Positions 40,750 to 50,103 of a DNA stretch of 64,000 nt are shown piece after piece. The position numbers and the translations under genes are program-made. Below the pieces are notes generated by a model. The model was not told where the DNA came from. It saw only the letters and a list, made by a program, of their open reading frames with translations, and did not search any database. This DNA comes from Halorubrum amylolyticum (GTDB lineage: Archaea; Halobacteriota; Halobacteria; Halobacteriales; Haloferacaceae), in assembly GCF_004114995.1 (NCBI RefSeq), contig NZ_SDJP01000001.1:372001-436000 (forward strand), written 5' to 3'. Each line of letters opens with the position of its first letter. Within the stretch, counting starts at the first letter, position 1.

Positions 40750-41822
40750 GCGCCGACGGCGCGGTCGACGCGACGGCTGACGAGACGCACACCGCGAGCG
40801 TCGTCGGCGGTACCGGTTTCACCGGCGGCGAGCTGCTGCGGATCCTCTCGGGCCACCCCGGCTTCGACGTGGTGCAGGCCACGTCGCGGTCGGCCGACAA
40901 CATGACGGTTGGCCGGTCGCATCCGAACCTGCGCGGGCTCGACCTGCGCTTCTCCGACCCCGACGATCTGGAATCGGTCGACGTGCTGTTCTCGGCGACG
41001 CCTCACGGCGTTTCGATGGGCCGGATCGACGAGTACTTCGAGGCCGCCGACACGGTCGTCGACCTCTCGGCGGACTTCCGGCTCCCCGACGCGGAGCTGT
41101 ACGACGAGTGGTACGACGGCCACGAGTCGCCCGAGTACTTAGAGCGCGCGGAGTACGCGCTCCCCGAGCTCAACCGCGAGAACCTCCCCGGAGCCGACCT
41201 GATCGCCGGCGGCGGCTGCAACGCGACCGCGACGATGCTCGGGCTCAAGCCCCTCGTCGACGCGGGGGCGCTCGGTCCCGACGCGGGCGAGGTCGTTGTC
41301 GACGTGAAGGTTGGCTCCTCGGAGGGCGGCGCCGGCGGCGGCGCGGCCTCCTCGCACCCGGAGCGTTCGGGCGTCGTGCGCCCGTACGCGCCCACGAGCC
41401 ACCGCCACGAGGCGGAGATCGAGGCGTACCTCGGGCTCGACGTCTCCTTCACCGTCCACGCGGTCGAGATGGTGCGAGGCGCGAGCGCGACCTGCCACGT
41501 CTTCCCCGACGAGCCCGTCTCGAAGGCGGACCTCTGGCAGGCGTACCGCGGCGCCTACGCCGACGAGCCGTTCATGCGGATCGTCTCCGGCGGCGGCGGC
41601 GTCTATCGCTACCCCGAGCCGAAGGCGGTCGCCGGCACCAACCACGGCGAGGTCGGCTTCGAGCTCGACCCCGGAAACCGCCGTATCGTCGTCTTCTCGG
41701 CGATAGACAACATGATGAAAGGCTCCGCCGGACAGGCGGTCCACGCGGCGAACGTCGCCCTCGGGCTGCCCGAAGACGCCGGCTTGGAGTTCCAGGGGCT
41801 CCACCCCGTGGGATCGCCATGA
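40746..41822 (+). CDS. argC: LysW-gamma-glutamyl/aminoadipyl phosphate reductase
   Basis: 358 residues. NADP Rossmann motif GGTGFTGGELLR. Catalytic Cys in GGGCNATATMLGLKPL. KVGSSEGGAGGG and PYAPTSHRHEAEIE mark the LysY/ArgC-type substrate domain. It reduces the LysW-bound acyl phosphate to semialdehyde. It overlaps the genes on both sides by 4 bp (ATGA), so the block argX-argC-argB is translationally coupled. Confidence 0.95.
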   Translation: MSADGAVDATADETHTASVVGGTGFTGGELLRILSGHPGFDVVQATSRSADNMTVGRSHPNLRGLDLRFSDPDDLESVDVLFSATPHGVSMGRIDEYFEAADTVVDLSADFRLPDAELYDEWYDGHESPEYLERAEYALPELNRENLPGADLIAGGGCNATATMLGLKPLVDAGALGPDAGEVVVDVKVGSSEGGAGGGAASSHPERSGVVRPYAPTSHRHEAEIEAYLGLDVSFTVHAVEMVRGASATCHVFPDEPVSKADLWQAYRGAYADEPFMRIVSGGGGVYRYPEPKAVAGTNHGEVGFELDPGNRRIVVFSAIDNMMKGSAGQAVHAANVALGLPEDAGLEFQGLHPVGSP

Positions 41823-42817
41823 GCGGGGAGCGGACCGACGCCGGCGACGGACCCGCCGACGAGCCGCCCGTCGTCGTCAAGGTCGGCGGCGCGAAGGCGG
41901 TCGACCCGGCCGGCGCGGTCGGCGACGTGGCGCATCTCGCCGCCAACGGGCGGCAGGTCGTCGTCGTCCACGGCGGGTCGACGGTCGTCGACGAGACCAT
42001 CGAGCGGCTCGGCATGGAGCCCGAGTACGTCGAGTCCGCCTCCGGCGTCACGGGTCGGTTCACAGACGCGGAGACGATGGAGGCGTTCACGATGGCGATG
42101 GCCGGCAAGCTCAACACCGAGCTGACGGCGCGGTTCCGCGAGGCCGGCGTCGACGCTGTCGGCCTCTCGGGCGTCGACGGCGGGCTCCTCTCGGGCCCCC
42201 GAAAATCGGCGGTCCGGGTGGTCGAGGACGGGAAGAAGAAGATCCGCCGCGGCGAGCACTCCGGCCGGATCGAGTCGGTGAACGCCGACCTCCTCTCCGG
42301 CCTGCTCGCCGACGGCTACACACCCGTCGTCTCGCCCCCGATGGCGGGGAAGGAGGGAGACGGCGGCGTCACGCCCGTCAACGCCGACGCGGACCGGGCG
42401 GCCGCCGCGGTCGCCGGCGCGCTCGGCGCCGACCTCGTCCTCCTGACGGACGTTGCCGGCGTGTACGCGGACCCCGACGCCCCCGACACGCTCATCGAGT
42501 CGGCGGCGGCGCCCGACGAACTCGCGGCGGTCGAAGACGCCGCCGAGGGGTTCATGGGCAAGAAGGTGATGGCCGCGACGGAGGCGCTCTCGGGCGGCTC
42601 CGGCCGCGTCGTCGTCGCCGACGCCAACGTCCGCGACCCGATCGTCGCCGCGCTCGGCGGCGAGGGGACGACGATCGAGCGGTCGGCGCTCGTGGACGAC
42701 GCGGGGGACGCTGACGACGCGGGGGACGCTGACGACGCGGGGGACGCTGACGACGCGGGGGACGCTGACGACGCGGGGGACAGATCGGAGGCCGAAACGG
42801 AGGGCGAGACCGCATGA
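41819..42817 (+). CDS. argB: LysW-bound glutamate/aminoadipate kinase (ArgB/LysZ)
   Basis: 332 residues of the amino-acid kinase fold: VVKVGGAKAV, VHGGSTVVDE, and VTPVNADADRAAAAVAGAL near the ATP site. It phosphorylates the LysW-linked substrate. The C-terminus carries a hydrophilic tail of about 4.8 copies of DDAGDA encoded by an 18-bp tandem repeat. Such a tail is not part of the kinase fold and is expected to be disordered. The start overlaps argC and the stop overlaps argD (ATGA). Confidence 0.95.
   Translation: MSGERTDAGDGPADEPPVVVKVGGAKAVDPAGAVGDVAHLAANGRQVVVVHGGSTVVDETIERLGMEPEYVESASGVTGRFTDAETMEAFTMAMAGKLNTELTARFREAGVDAVGLSGVDGGLLSGPRKSAVRVVEDGKKKIRRGEHSGRIESVNADLLSGLLADGYTPVVSPPMAGKEGDGGVTPVNADADRAAAAVAGALGADLVLLTDVAGVYADPDAPDTLIESAAAPDELAAVEDAAEGFMGKKVMAATEALSGGSGRVVVADANVRDPIVAALGGEGTTIERSALVDDAGDADDAGDADDAGDADDAGDADDAGDRSEAETEGETA
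42697..42783 (+). repeat. 18-bp coding tandem repeat in argB
   Basis: Four identical 18-bp units (gacgacgcgggggacgct) plus a partial fifth, encoding DDAGDA in frame. The copies are identical, which points to recent expansion or ongoing slippage. Confidence 0.85.
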
Positions 42818-43941
42818 GCGGCTTCGTCTTCTCGGAGAAGCCGATCGAGATCGCCTCGGGCGACGGGGTGACGCTCACCGACGCGAACGGGACCGAGTAC
42901 CTCGACTTCGGCGCGAGCTACGCGTGTACTCCGGTGGGTCACTGCCACCCCGAGGTCGTCGACGCCGCGACGAGCCAGCTGGAGGAACTCATGTACGTGC
43001 AGGCGTCGTACCCGCACGCGGCGCGGACGGCGCTGTACGAGCAGCTCTCCGCGATCGGGCCGGGCGACGCCGACAACGTCTGGCTCTGCAACTCGGGGAC
43101 CGAGGCCAACGAGGCCGCGCTGAAGTTCGCTCGGCACGCGACCGGTCGCGAGAAGATCGTCGCGACGACCCAGGGCTTTCACGGCCGGACGATGGGGTCG
43201 CTCGCGACCACCTGGAAGGAGAAGTATAAGCAGGGGTTCGAGCCGCTCGCCGGCGGCGTCGAGTTCGTCGAGTACGGCGACGCCGACGCGATGCGGGAGG
43301 CGGTCGACGACGAGACCGCCGCGGTGATCTTGGAGCCCCTGCAGGGCGAAGGCGGGATCAACCCCGCCGCCACCGAGTACCTGCAGGCGGTCCGAGAGAC
43401 GACGGAGGAGGCGGGGGCCGCGATGGTCCTCGACGAGATCCAGACCGGGCTCGGCCGCACCGGAACGCTCTGGGCCGCCGAGCGCCACGACGTGGTGCCC
43501 GACGTGCTCACGACCGCGAAGGGGCTCGCCAGCGGGCTCCCGATCGGCGCGACGCTGTGTCGCGACTGGGTCGCCGAGGACGCCGGCAACCACGGCTCGA
43601 CGTTCTCCGGTGGCCCCGTCGTCTCCGCGGCCGCGGGTGCCACCCTCGACGTGATCGAGCGCGAGGGGCTCCCCACACACGCCGGCGAGATGGGCGAGTA
43701 CATCCGCGGGCAGATCGAGGAGCGCCTCGGCGACGACGTCCGCGACGTGCGCGGCGACGGCCTGATGATCGGCGTCGGAGTGAAACGCGGCTCGAACCGG
43801 CTGCTGCGCGATCTGGCGATCGACCATCAGGTGCTCGCGCTGCCGGCGGGCCGCACCGTGTTGCGCCTGCTCCCGCCGCTGACGATCGAGCGCGAGCACG
43901 CCGACGCGGTGGTGGACGCGCTCGCGGAGGTGATCGGGTGA
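42814..43941 (+). CDS. argD: LysW-acetylornithine/lysine-type aminotransferase
   Basis: 375 residues, class III PLP aminotransferase. PLP lysine in TTAKGLASGLPIGA, Asp in AMVLDEIQTGLGRTG, NSGTEANEAALKFAR in the phosphate cup. It converts the LysW-bound semialdehyde to LysW-ornithine (or LysW-lysine). The start overlaps argB by 4 bp; its stop overlaps the lysK ATG by one base (TGATG). Confidence 0.95.
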   Translation: MSGFVFSEKPIEIASGDGVTLTDANGTEYLDFGASYACTPVGHCHPEVVDAATSQLEELMYVQASYPHAARTALYEQLSAIGPGDADNVWLCNSGTEANEAALKFARHATGREKIVATTQGFHGRTMGSLATTWKEKYKQGFEPLAGGVEFVEYGDADAMREAVDDETAAVILEPLQGEGGINPAATEYLQAVRETTEEAGAAMVLDEIQTGLGRTGTLWAAERHDVVPDVLTTAKGLASGLPIGATLCRDWVAEDAGNHGSTFSGGPVVSAAAGATLDVIEREGLPTHAGEMGEYIRGQIEERLGDDVRDVRGDGLMIGVGVKRGSNRLLRDLAIDHQVLALPAGRTVLRLLPPLTIEREHADAVVDALAEVIG

Positions 43942-45122
43942 TGTCGACCGGGAAAGAGCGCGATGCGGACGACGAGAGCGCGAGCGACGCGGCCGGGACC
44001 GAGTCGACCGCCGACGAGTCGTCGGCCGGGACCGACGTGGTCGCGGGCGGCGGCTACCCCGAGGCCTGCGACACGCCGGCCCGGAAGCTGCTGTACGACA
44101 TGGTGTCGATCCCCTCGCCCTCGGGCGAGGAGGAGCAGGCCGCGAAGCGCCTCGTCGACTTCTTCGAGGCCAACGGCCGGGAGGCGTGGATCGACGAGGT
44201 CGGCAACGTCCGCGCGCCCGCCAGCGACGCCGTCCTGCTGACCTCGCATATCGACACCGTCCCGGGCGACATCCCGGTCGAGGTGAAGCCGGCGGCCGAG
44301 GACGACGAGGCCGGCGAGGCGGGCGAGCCCGTCCTCTGGGGGCGCGGGACCGTGGACGCCACCGGCCCCCTCGTCGCGATGGCGGTCGCGGCGGTGAAAA
44401 CGGGCGTCTCGTTCGTCGGCGTCGCCGGCGAGGAGACGGATTCGCGGGGCGCCCGCCACCTCGTCGAGGACCGCGACGCGCCCGAGGCCGTGGTGAACGG
44501 CGAGCCCTCCGGCTGGGACGGCGTCACCCTCGGCTACCGGGGCTTCCTCGCGGGGACGTACGTGAACACGAGCGAGTCCGGCCACACCTCGCGGCCGGAG
44601 CCGAACGCGATCCAGCACGCGATCGACTGGTGGCACGGCGTCGAGGAGACGTTCGACCCCACCGACGACGACACCCCCGTCTTCGAGCAGGTGACGACCA
44701 AGCCCGTCTCGGTCGACGGCGGGCTCACCGACGACGGGCTGGCGGTCGAGGCGACGATGGACGTGCAGCTGCGCGTCCCTCCGAACCGGACGGTCGACGA
44801 GATCCACGAGCTGGCGGAGACGGAGCTGTCGACCGGCTCGGTCCACTGGAAGGAGCCGATCCCGTCGGTGATGGAGAGCCCGCGGACGGAGCTGGCGCGG
44901 GCGTTCCGCGTCGCGATCCGCGGCGCCGGCGGCGACGTTCGCCTGCTGCGCAAGACCGGGACGAGCGACATGAACCTGTTCGCGGCCGCGTGGGACTGTC
45001 CGATGGTCACCTACGGCCCCGGGAACTCGGACCTCGACCACGCGCCCAACGAGCGGCTCCCCCTCTCCGAGTTGGACCGCGCGACGGCGGTGTTGAGCGA
45101 CGTCTGCCGGGACCGACCGTAG
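43941..45122 (+). CDS. lysK: LysW-ornithine/lysine hydrolase (M20 family)
   Basis: 393 residues. A 40-residue acidic N-terminal extension precedes the M20 zinc hydrolase fold. LLTSHIDTVPG gives the first metal His and catalytic Asp; GRGTVDATGPL, AGEETDSRGAR and NGEPSGWDGV supply the others. KTGTSDMN and TYGPGNSDLDHAPNE near the end are typical of LysK. It cleaves ornithine or lysine from LysW. The gene is coupled to argD by the TGATG overlap. Confidence 0.94.
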   Translation: MSTGKERDADDESASDAAGTESTADESSAGTDVVAGGGYPEACDTPARKLLYDMVSIPSPSGEEEQAAKRLVDFFEANGREAWIDEVGNVRAPASDAVLLTSHIDTVPGDIPVEVKPAAEDDEAGEAGEPVLWGRGTVDATGPLVAMAVAAVKTGVSFVGVAGEETDSRGARHLVEDRDAPEAVVNGEPSGWDGVTLGYRGFLAGTYVNTSESGHTSRPEPNAIQHAIDWWHGVEETFDPTDDDTPVFEQVTTKPVSVDGGLTDDGLAVEATMDVQLRVPPNRTVDEIHELAETELSTGSVHWKEPIPSVMESPRTELARAFRVAIRGAGGDVRLLRKTGTSDMNLFAAAWDCPMVTYGPGNSDLDHAPNERLPLSELDRATAVLSDVCRDRP

Positions 45123-45236
45123 GCGTCACGGCACCGACCGTGACGCCGCCTCCTTCTGAACCGATCCGGTTCGCTTCCGACGACTGACCCCACCGCTCGC
45201 GACGTACCACCGTCTACCCATACCCACCATCCACCC

Positions 45237-46136
<900 letters not shown>

Positions 46137-46169
46137 GAGCGGACGGGGGTAGTGGTATTGCAGGACTAT

Positions 46170-46526
46170 TTATGAACAGACGTGCGGTGGCGCGCGCCTC
46201 CGAGCGCCCGAAGGGCGCGAGGAGCGCCGCGCGAGGGACGCGGCGACCAGAGAGGGACCGAAGGTCCCTCATGCAGCCGGCGCGTAGCGCCGGCGACGAA
46301 GGGAGCCGCGAGGCTGGAGAGGCGTGAGGCTGCGATGCTGTACGGAGAGGTGGGACTCAAAGGGGCAGCCGCGAGTCGTCGCGGCTGGGGCTTTGGAGGT
46401 GTTGACCGTCGATCCGATCTCGGCGACCTATAAGCAAGCGGCTGGGGCTTTGGACGTGCTCACAGCCGATTTTCCAGCAGTTACTTATAAGCGAGAGATT
46501 GAGCCTATGAAGGCCCTCACCGCGAC
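46170..46526 (+). repeat. Dispersed structured repeat, copy B (with 57-bp tail units)
   Basis: Begins with tttatgaa 12 bp before GTGCGGTGGCGCGCGCC. Hairpins in order: GCGCCC-GAA-GGGCGC (46204-46218); an outer CGCGGC/GCCGCG stem enclosing GAGGGACC-GAA-GGTCCCTC (46252-46270) and GCCGGCGC-GTA-GCGCCGGC (46276-46294); then the block GAGGCTGGAGAGGCGTGAGG. GGGACTCAAAGGGGCAG leads into a 9-bp perfect hairpin (46366-46374 with 46379-46387). The tail starts at 46383, repeats at 46440, and a decayed third unit is in register at 46497. It lies between convergent argF and tatC. No protein is credible here. Confidence 0.82.
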
Positions 46527-46558
46527 GATAAACCGCCTCAAAAACTCCGATCCGCGAT

Positions 46559-47608
46559 CTAGTTCCCGGTCCAGCGCAGCACCGCGAGCGTCCCCTCGTA
46601 CAGCACGATCATCGTCAGCGTCACGATGATCGGCGCCATCCCGGTCGGGTCGGGGCTGAACAAAAAGGCGATCCCGAGGAACGACCCCCAGAAGATCAGC
46701 CGTTTCGCCTCCAGCCACTGCCGGGTGACGAGGTTCATCATGATCGCGAGCATGATGAAAAGTGGGATCTGGAAGACGATCGCCATGAACGCGAGCATGA
46801 TGACGATCAAGTTGAACGTCTCCGCGAGCCCGAAGGCGATAGTCGCGGCGTCGGAGGTGTAGGTGGTAAAGTACGAGAAGATCGCTGGCAACACGAGGAA
46901 GTGCGCGAACGCGATGCCGACGCCGCCGAGCACGAGGCTCGTCGGGACCGCCGCGAGGTAGTAGCGCCGCTCCGTCTCGTAGAGCCCCGGCTTCATGAAC
47001 CGGTAGGTCTGGTAGACGAACGCCGGGAGCCCGACCACGACGCCCGCGAGCCCGGCGACCTTCAGCCGGGTGAGCGGGAGTTCGAGGGGGCCGTACAGCC
47101 GCGGGCGGTTCTCCAGCGGCGCGGGGATGTGGTAGCCCCAGAAGTAGTTGATCAGCTCCGTCGACTCGGTGACCACGACCAGCGTCGCCAGCCCGCCGAT
47201 GGCGAAGACGACAGCGAGCCGTCGCATCATCTCCTCGATGTGCTCGGCCAGCGGCATCTCCTCGTCCGACTCCGGGGCCTCCAGCCCCGCTATCCCCCCG
47301 TCACCGTCGGCGGTCCCTCCGGCGACGCCACGGTCCTCGACCGTCGGCGCGTCCGACGAGAGCGGGGCGGACGGATCGTCGGCGACGGCGTCCCCCTCCG
47401 CGTCGTCTGCGGCGTCTGACCCGATCTCGGACGTGACTTCGGGGGAGACCTCCGGCTCGACGGGCTCCGACCGAGAGCCGTCTCCCCCCTCGGCGCCGTC
47501 GACGGGGCCGCCGCCGTCTCCGGCTCCCTCGTCGTCGGCGTCGGCGCTGTCGACCGAACCGTCACCGGGGGCCGAGGGCTCGTCGCGCGACCGGTCCGAG
47601 TCGTCCAT
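46559..47608 (-). CDS. tatC: Sec-independent translocase subunit TatC (single-domain)
   Basis: 349 residues. A long acidic, low-complexity N-terminal extension (about 1-115) precedes a TatC domain with six helices. The extension-to-domain junction MPLAEHIEEMMRRL matches the conserved TatC N-terminal motif, and PAFVYQTYRFMKPGLYETERRY is the conserved cytosolic loop. TatC recognises twin-arginine signal peptides; haloarchaea export most secreted proteins by Tat. It is divergent from the tandem TatC gene. Confidence 0.92.
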   Translation of the reverse strand: MDDSDRSRDEPSAPGDGSVDSADADDEGAGDGGGPVDGAEGGDGSRSEPVEPEVSPEVTSEIGSDAADDAEGDAVADDPSAPLSSDAPTVEDRGVAGGTADGDGGIAGLEAPESDEEMPLAEHIEEMMRRLAVVFAIGGLATLVVVTESTELINYFWGYHIPAPLENRPRLYGPLELPLTRLKVAGLAGVVVGLPAFVYQTYRFMKPGLYETERRYYLAAVPTSLVLGGVGIAFAHFLVLPAIFSYFTTYTSDAATIAFGLAETFNLIVIMLAFMAIVFQIPLFIMLAIMMNLVTRQWLEAKRLIFWGSFLGIAFLFSPDPTGMAPIIVTLTMIVLYEGTLAVLRWTGN

Positions 47609-47729
47609 TCACTTCTTCTAGGCAACCGGGTGACTATAGGCCTTTTCGGATGGCGGCGAGCGGCGCCCCGACGCGGGGACGCGAACGCGGTCGAAAAGGT
47701 TGATAACGGCGACGGACTTCCGGTCCCGT

Positions 47730-49985
47730 ATGGCGAGTGCCCTCGACGAGGATACCCAGCAGTCGCTCGCGGAGGGACGCGAGTCGGCGAAGGCCTTCCT
47801 CCGGTCGGTCCAGAAGGACCTTCAGAAGGTGTTCGTCGTCTTCCTGTTGGGGTTCCTCGCGACGTTCTGGGCGCTCCGCGTGTACATCTGGGACCGGCTC
47901 AGAGCGATCACGGAGGCGAACATGTCGCCCGCGGTCGCCGCCGAGACGGACGTGATCGCGACGACCCCGTTCGAGGTGATCCTTCTGCAGGCGAAGATCG
48001 GGCTGATCGTCGGCGTGATCGTCGCGATTCCGCCCTTCATCTACGTCGCCCGCGACGAGCTCCGCGCCCGCGGAGCGTGGCCGCAGTCGCCGGTCCCGCG
48101 CTGGAAGCTCGCCGGGATCGCCCTCCTCGGTGCCGGACTCTTCACCGTGGGTGTCGCCTACGGCGTCTACGCCTTCTTCCCGATCATGTTCTCCTTCCTC
48201 GCCGGCTTCGGGCTGGAGGCCGGGCTCCAGCCCACCTACGGGATCGTGATGTGGACGGAGTTCATCGTCTTCCTCTCGCTGTCCTTCGGGCTCGCCGGGC
48301 AGATGCCGCTTCTCATCACCGGCCTCTCGTACTCCGGGATCGTCCAGTACGAGACGTTCCGCGACAAGTGGCGCTACGCGGTCGTCGCCATCTTCGTCTT
48401 CGGCGCGATGTTCTCCCCGCCGGACCCGTTCACTCAGCTGATGTGGGCGTTCCCGCTGATCGCCTTATACGGGTTCAGCCTCTACCTCGCGAAGCTCGTC
48501 GTCACGGCCAAGCGGAGCTCCGACCGAATCGACGTGTTCGGCGCCGCGCGGAACCACTGGAACGTGGTGGGCGGCGCGGCCGTGCTCGGCGGCGGACTCG
48601 TCTACGCCTTCTACGAGTACGGCGGTCGCGTCGCGATCAACGACCTCCTTCGGCTCGTCAACAGCGACTGGCGCTTCCTCGAACCCGGCGCGGGTCTCGG
48701 CGTCGACCCCGCGACGGCGGCCGGGATCTACGCCGCCGCGTGGGCGCTCGCGTTCGTCGCCGTCGCGACGCTGTGGGCGGTCTACGCCGACCTCGACACG
48801 ACGAGCGCGGGCTACCAGTACGGCGATCCCGCCGCCATCGACGTAGGCGACCTCGACGCGGCCGGCGTCCGCGCCGCCCCGGACGACGCGTTCGCGGAGA
48901 TGGACGAGGAGGAGTCGCTCGCGCTCGCGCAGGCCGCGCTCGACGACGACGACCCCGAGAAGGCGCAGGCGATTCTCGATCGGTTCGACGGGGTGCAGGG
49001 AGAGGACGGAGAGGGCGGCGACGGAGCTGGCGGCTCCGCGGTGGAGGGTGGCTCCGGTGGCTCTGGCGGCTCTGGCGGCTCCGGCGGTTCTGGCGGCGCC
49101 GGCGGCGGCGACGGCCTGATGGGCACCGTTCAGAACCGCACCTCCCGAGCCAGCTCCACCTTCCTCTCCGAGCTCACCGACGGCGACGAGGAGGAAGCCG
49201 AAGACGACATCGGCGGGTACTACAAAGACCTCAAGTTCATCTTCGACTCGCTGCGGTCGCGGTCGTTCCGGCTCGTCGCCGTCTTCGGCGGCGTGATGGC
49301 GGCCGCGTTCACGTGGCTGTACCTCGGCGGGCTCGCGACCGTGCGCAACGACTTGGAGTCCCGCGTCCCCGCCGAGATCGAGGGCGGGATCAACGTCATC
49401 ACGCTCCACCCGGTCGAGGCGCTGATCTTCATGGTGAAGTTCTCCGTCCTGCTCGGGATCGTCGCCGTGTTCCCGGTCGTGCTCTACTACGCGTGGCCCG
49501 CCCTGCGGGAGCGCGGCTTCGTCGCCGGACGCATCTATCAAGTGTACCTCTGGGCGGGCGCGCTGTTCGCCGGCCTGATCGGCGGCTTCGCGCTCGGGTA
49601 CGCGTACATCGCACCCGGGATCATCGGGTGGCTCGTCACCGACGCCGAGCTGGCGAACATGATCATCACCTACCAAGTGAGCGACTTCCTCTGGCTCGTC
49701 GTCTACACGACGATCGGAATCGGCTTCCTCGCGGACATCCCGATCGCGATGCTCCTGCTGAACAACGCGGGGGTTCCGTACCGGGTCTTCCGGAACCGCT
49801 GGCGCGAGGTCACCGTCGGGATCATGCTGTTCGCGGCGGTGTTCACCCCCGCCGACGTGATCACGATGATTCTCGCGACGCTCCCGCTGATGGCGGCGTA
49901 CGGCGTCGGCATCGGCGTCCTGTTCCTCGTCACCTTCGGCGGCCGGCGGAACCTCTCGCCGCCCTCGGAGCTCGTCGGGCGCTGA
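47730..49985 (+). CDS. Tandem (double-domain) TatC protein, TatCt type
   Basis: 751 residues from ATG 47730. Two TatC-like domains: the first (about 30-260) with GLIVGVIVAIPPFIYVARDEL, the second (about 515-745) with GIVAVFPVVLYYAWPALRERGF. The linker has extra membrane helices (about 275-360), an acidic helical segment and a GGSGGSGG-rich stretch (about 437-460). This architecture is specific to haloarchaea, where TatCt and the single TatC coexist. The two genes share a 120-bp divergent promoter region. Confidence 0.9.
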   Translation: MASALDEDTQQSLAEGRESAKAFLRSVQKDLQKVFVVFLLGFLATFWALRVYIWDRLRAITEANMSPAVAAETDVIATTPFEVILLQAKIGLIVGVIVAIPPFIYVARDELRARGAWPQSPVPRWKLAGIALLGAGLFTVGVAYGVYAFFPIMFSFLAGFGLEAGLQPTYGIVMWTEFIVFLSLSFGLAGQMPLLITGLSYSGIVQYETFRDKWRYAVVAIFVFGAMFSPPDPFTQLMWAFPLIALYGFSLYLAKLVVTAKRSSDRIDVFGAARNHWNVVGGAAVLGGGLVYAFYEYGGRVAINDLLRLVNSDWRFLEPGAGLGVDPATAAGIYAAAWALAFVAVATLWAVYADLDTTSAGYQYGDPAAIDVGDLDAAGVRAAPDDAFAEMDEEESLALAQAALDDDDPEKAQAILDRFDGVQGEDGEGGDGAGGSAVEGGSGGSGGSGGSGGSGGAGGGDGLMGTVQNRTSRASSTFLSELTDGDEEEAEDDIGGYYKDLKFIFDSLRSRSFRLVAVFGGVMAAAFTWLYLGGLATVRNDLESRVPAEIEGGINVITLHPVEALIFMVKFSVLLGIVAVFPVVLYYAWPALRERGFVAGRIYQVYLWAGALFAGLIGGFALGYAYIAPGIIGWLVTDAELANMIITYQVSDFLWLVVYTTIGIGFLADIPIAMLLLNNAGVPYRVFRNRWREVTVGIMLFAAVFTPADVITMILATLPLMAAYGVGIGVLFLVTFGGRRNLSPPSELVGR

Positions 49986-50103
49986 CGAGCGCGGCTCGTT
50001 CGTCGCTCGCCCTCGCCGCCGCCGTTCACTCACCCTTTCGCCACCGCCGTAGACCGCCGAGACCGACGGGTATTCCCGCGCGCGCACGCAACGGGCGGAC
50101 GAG

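Noticed and set aside
46383..46526. The 57-bp tail units as a CRISPR array
   Set aside because: Only two or three units, a repeat without typical CRISPR symmetry, a variable part that is not spacer-like, and no cas genes.
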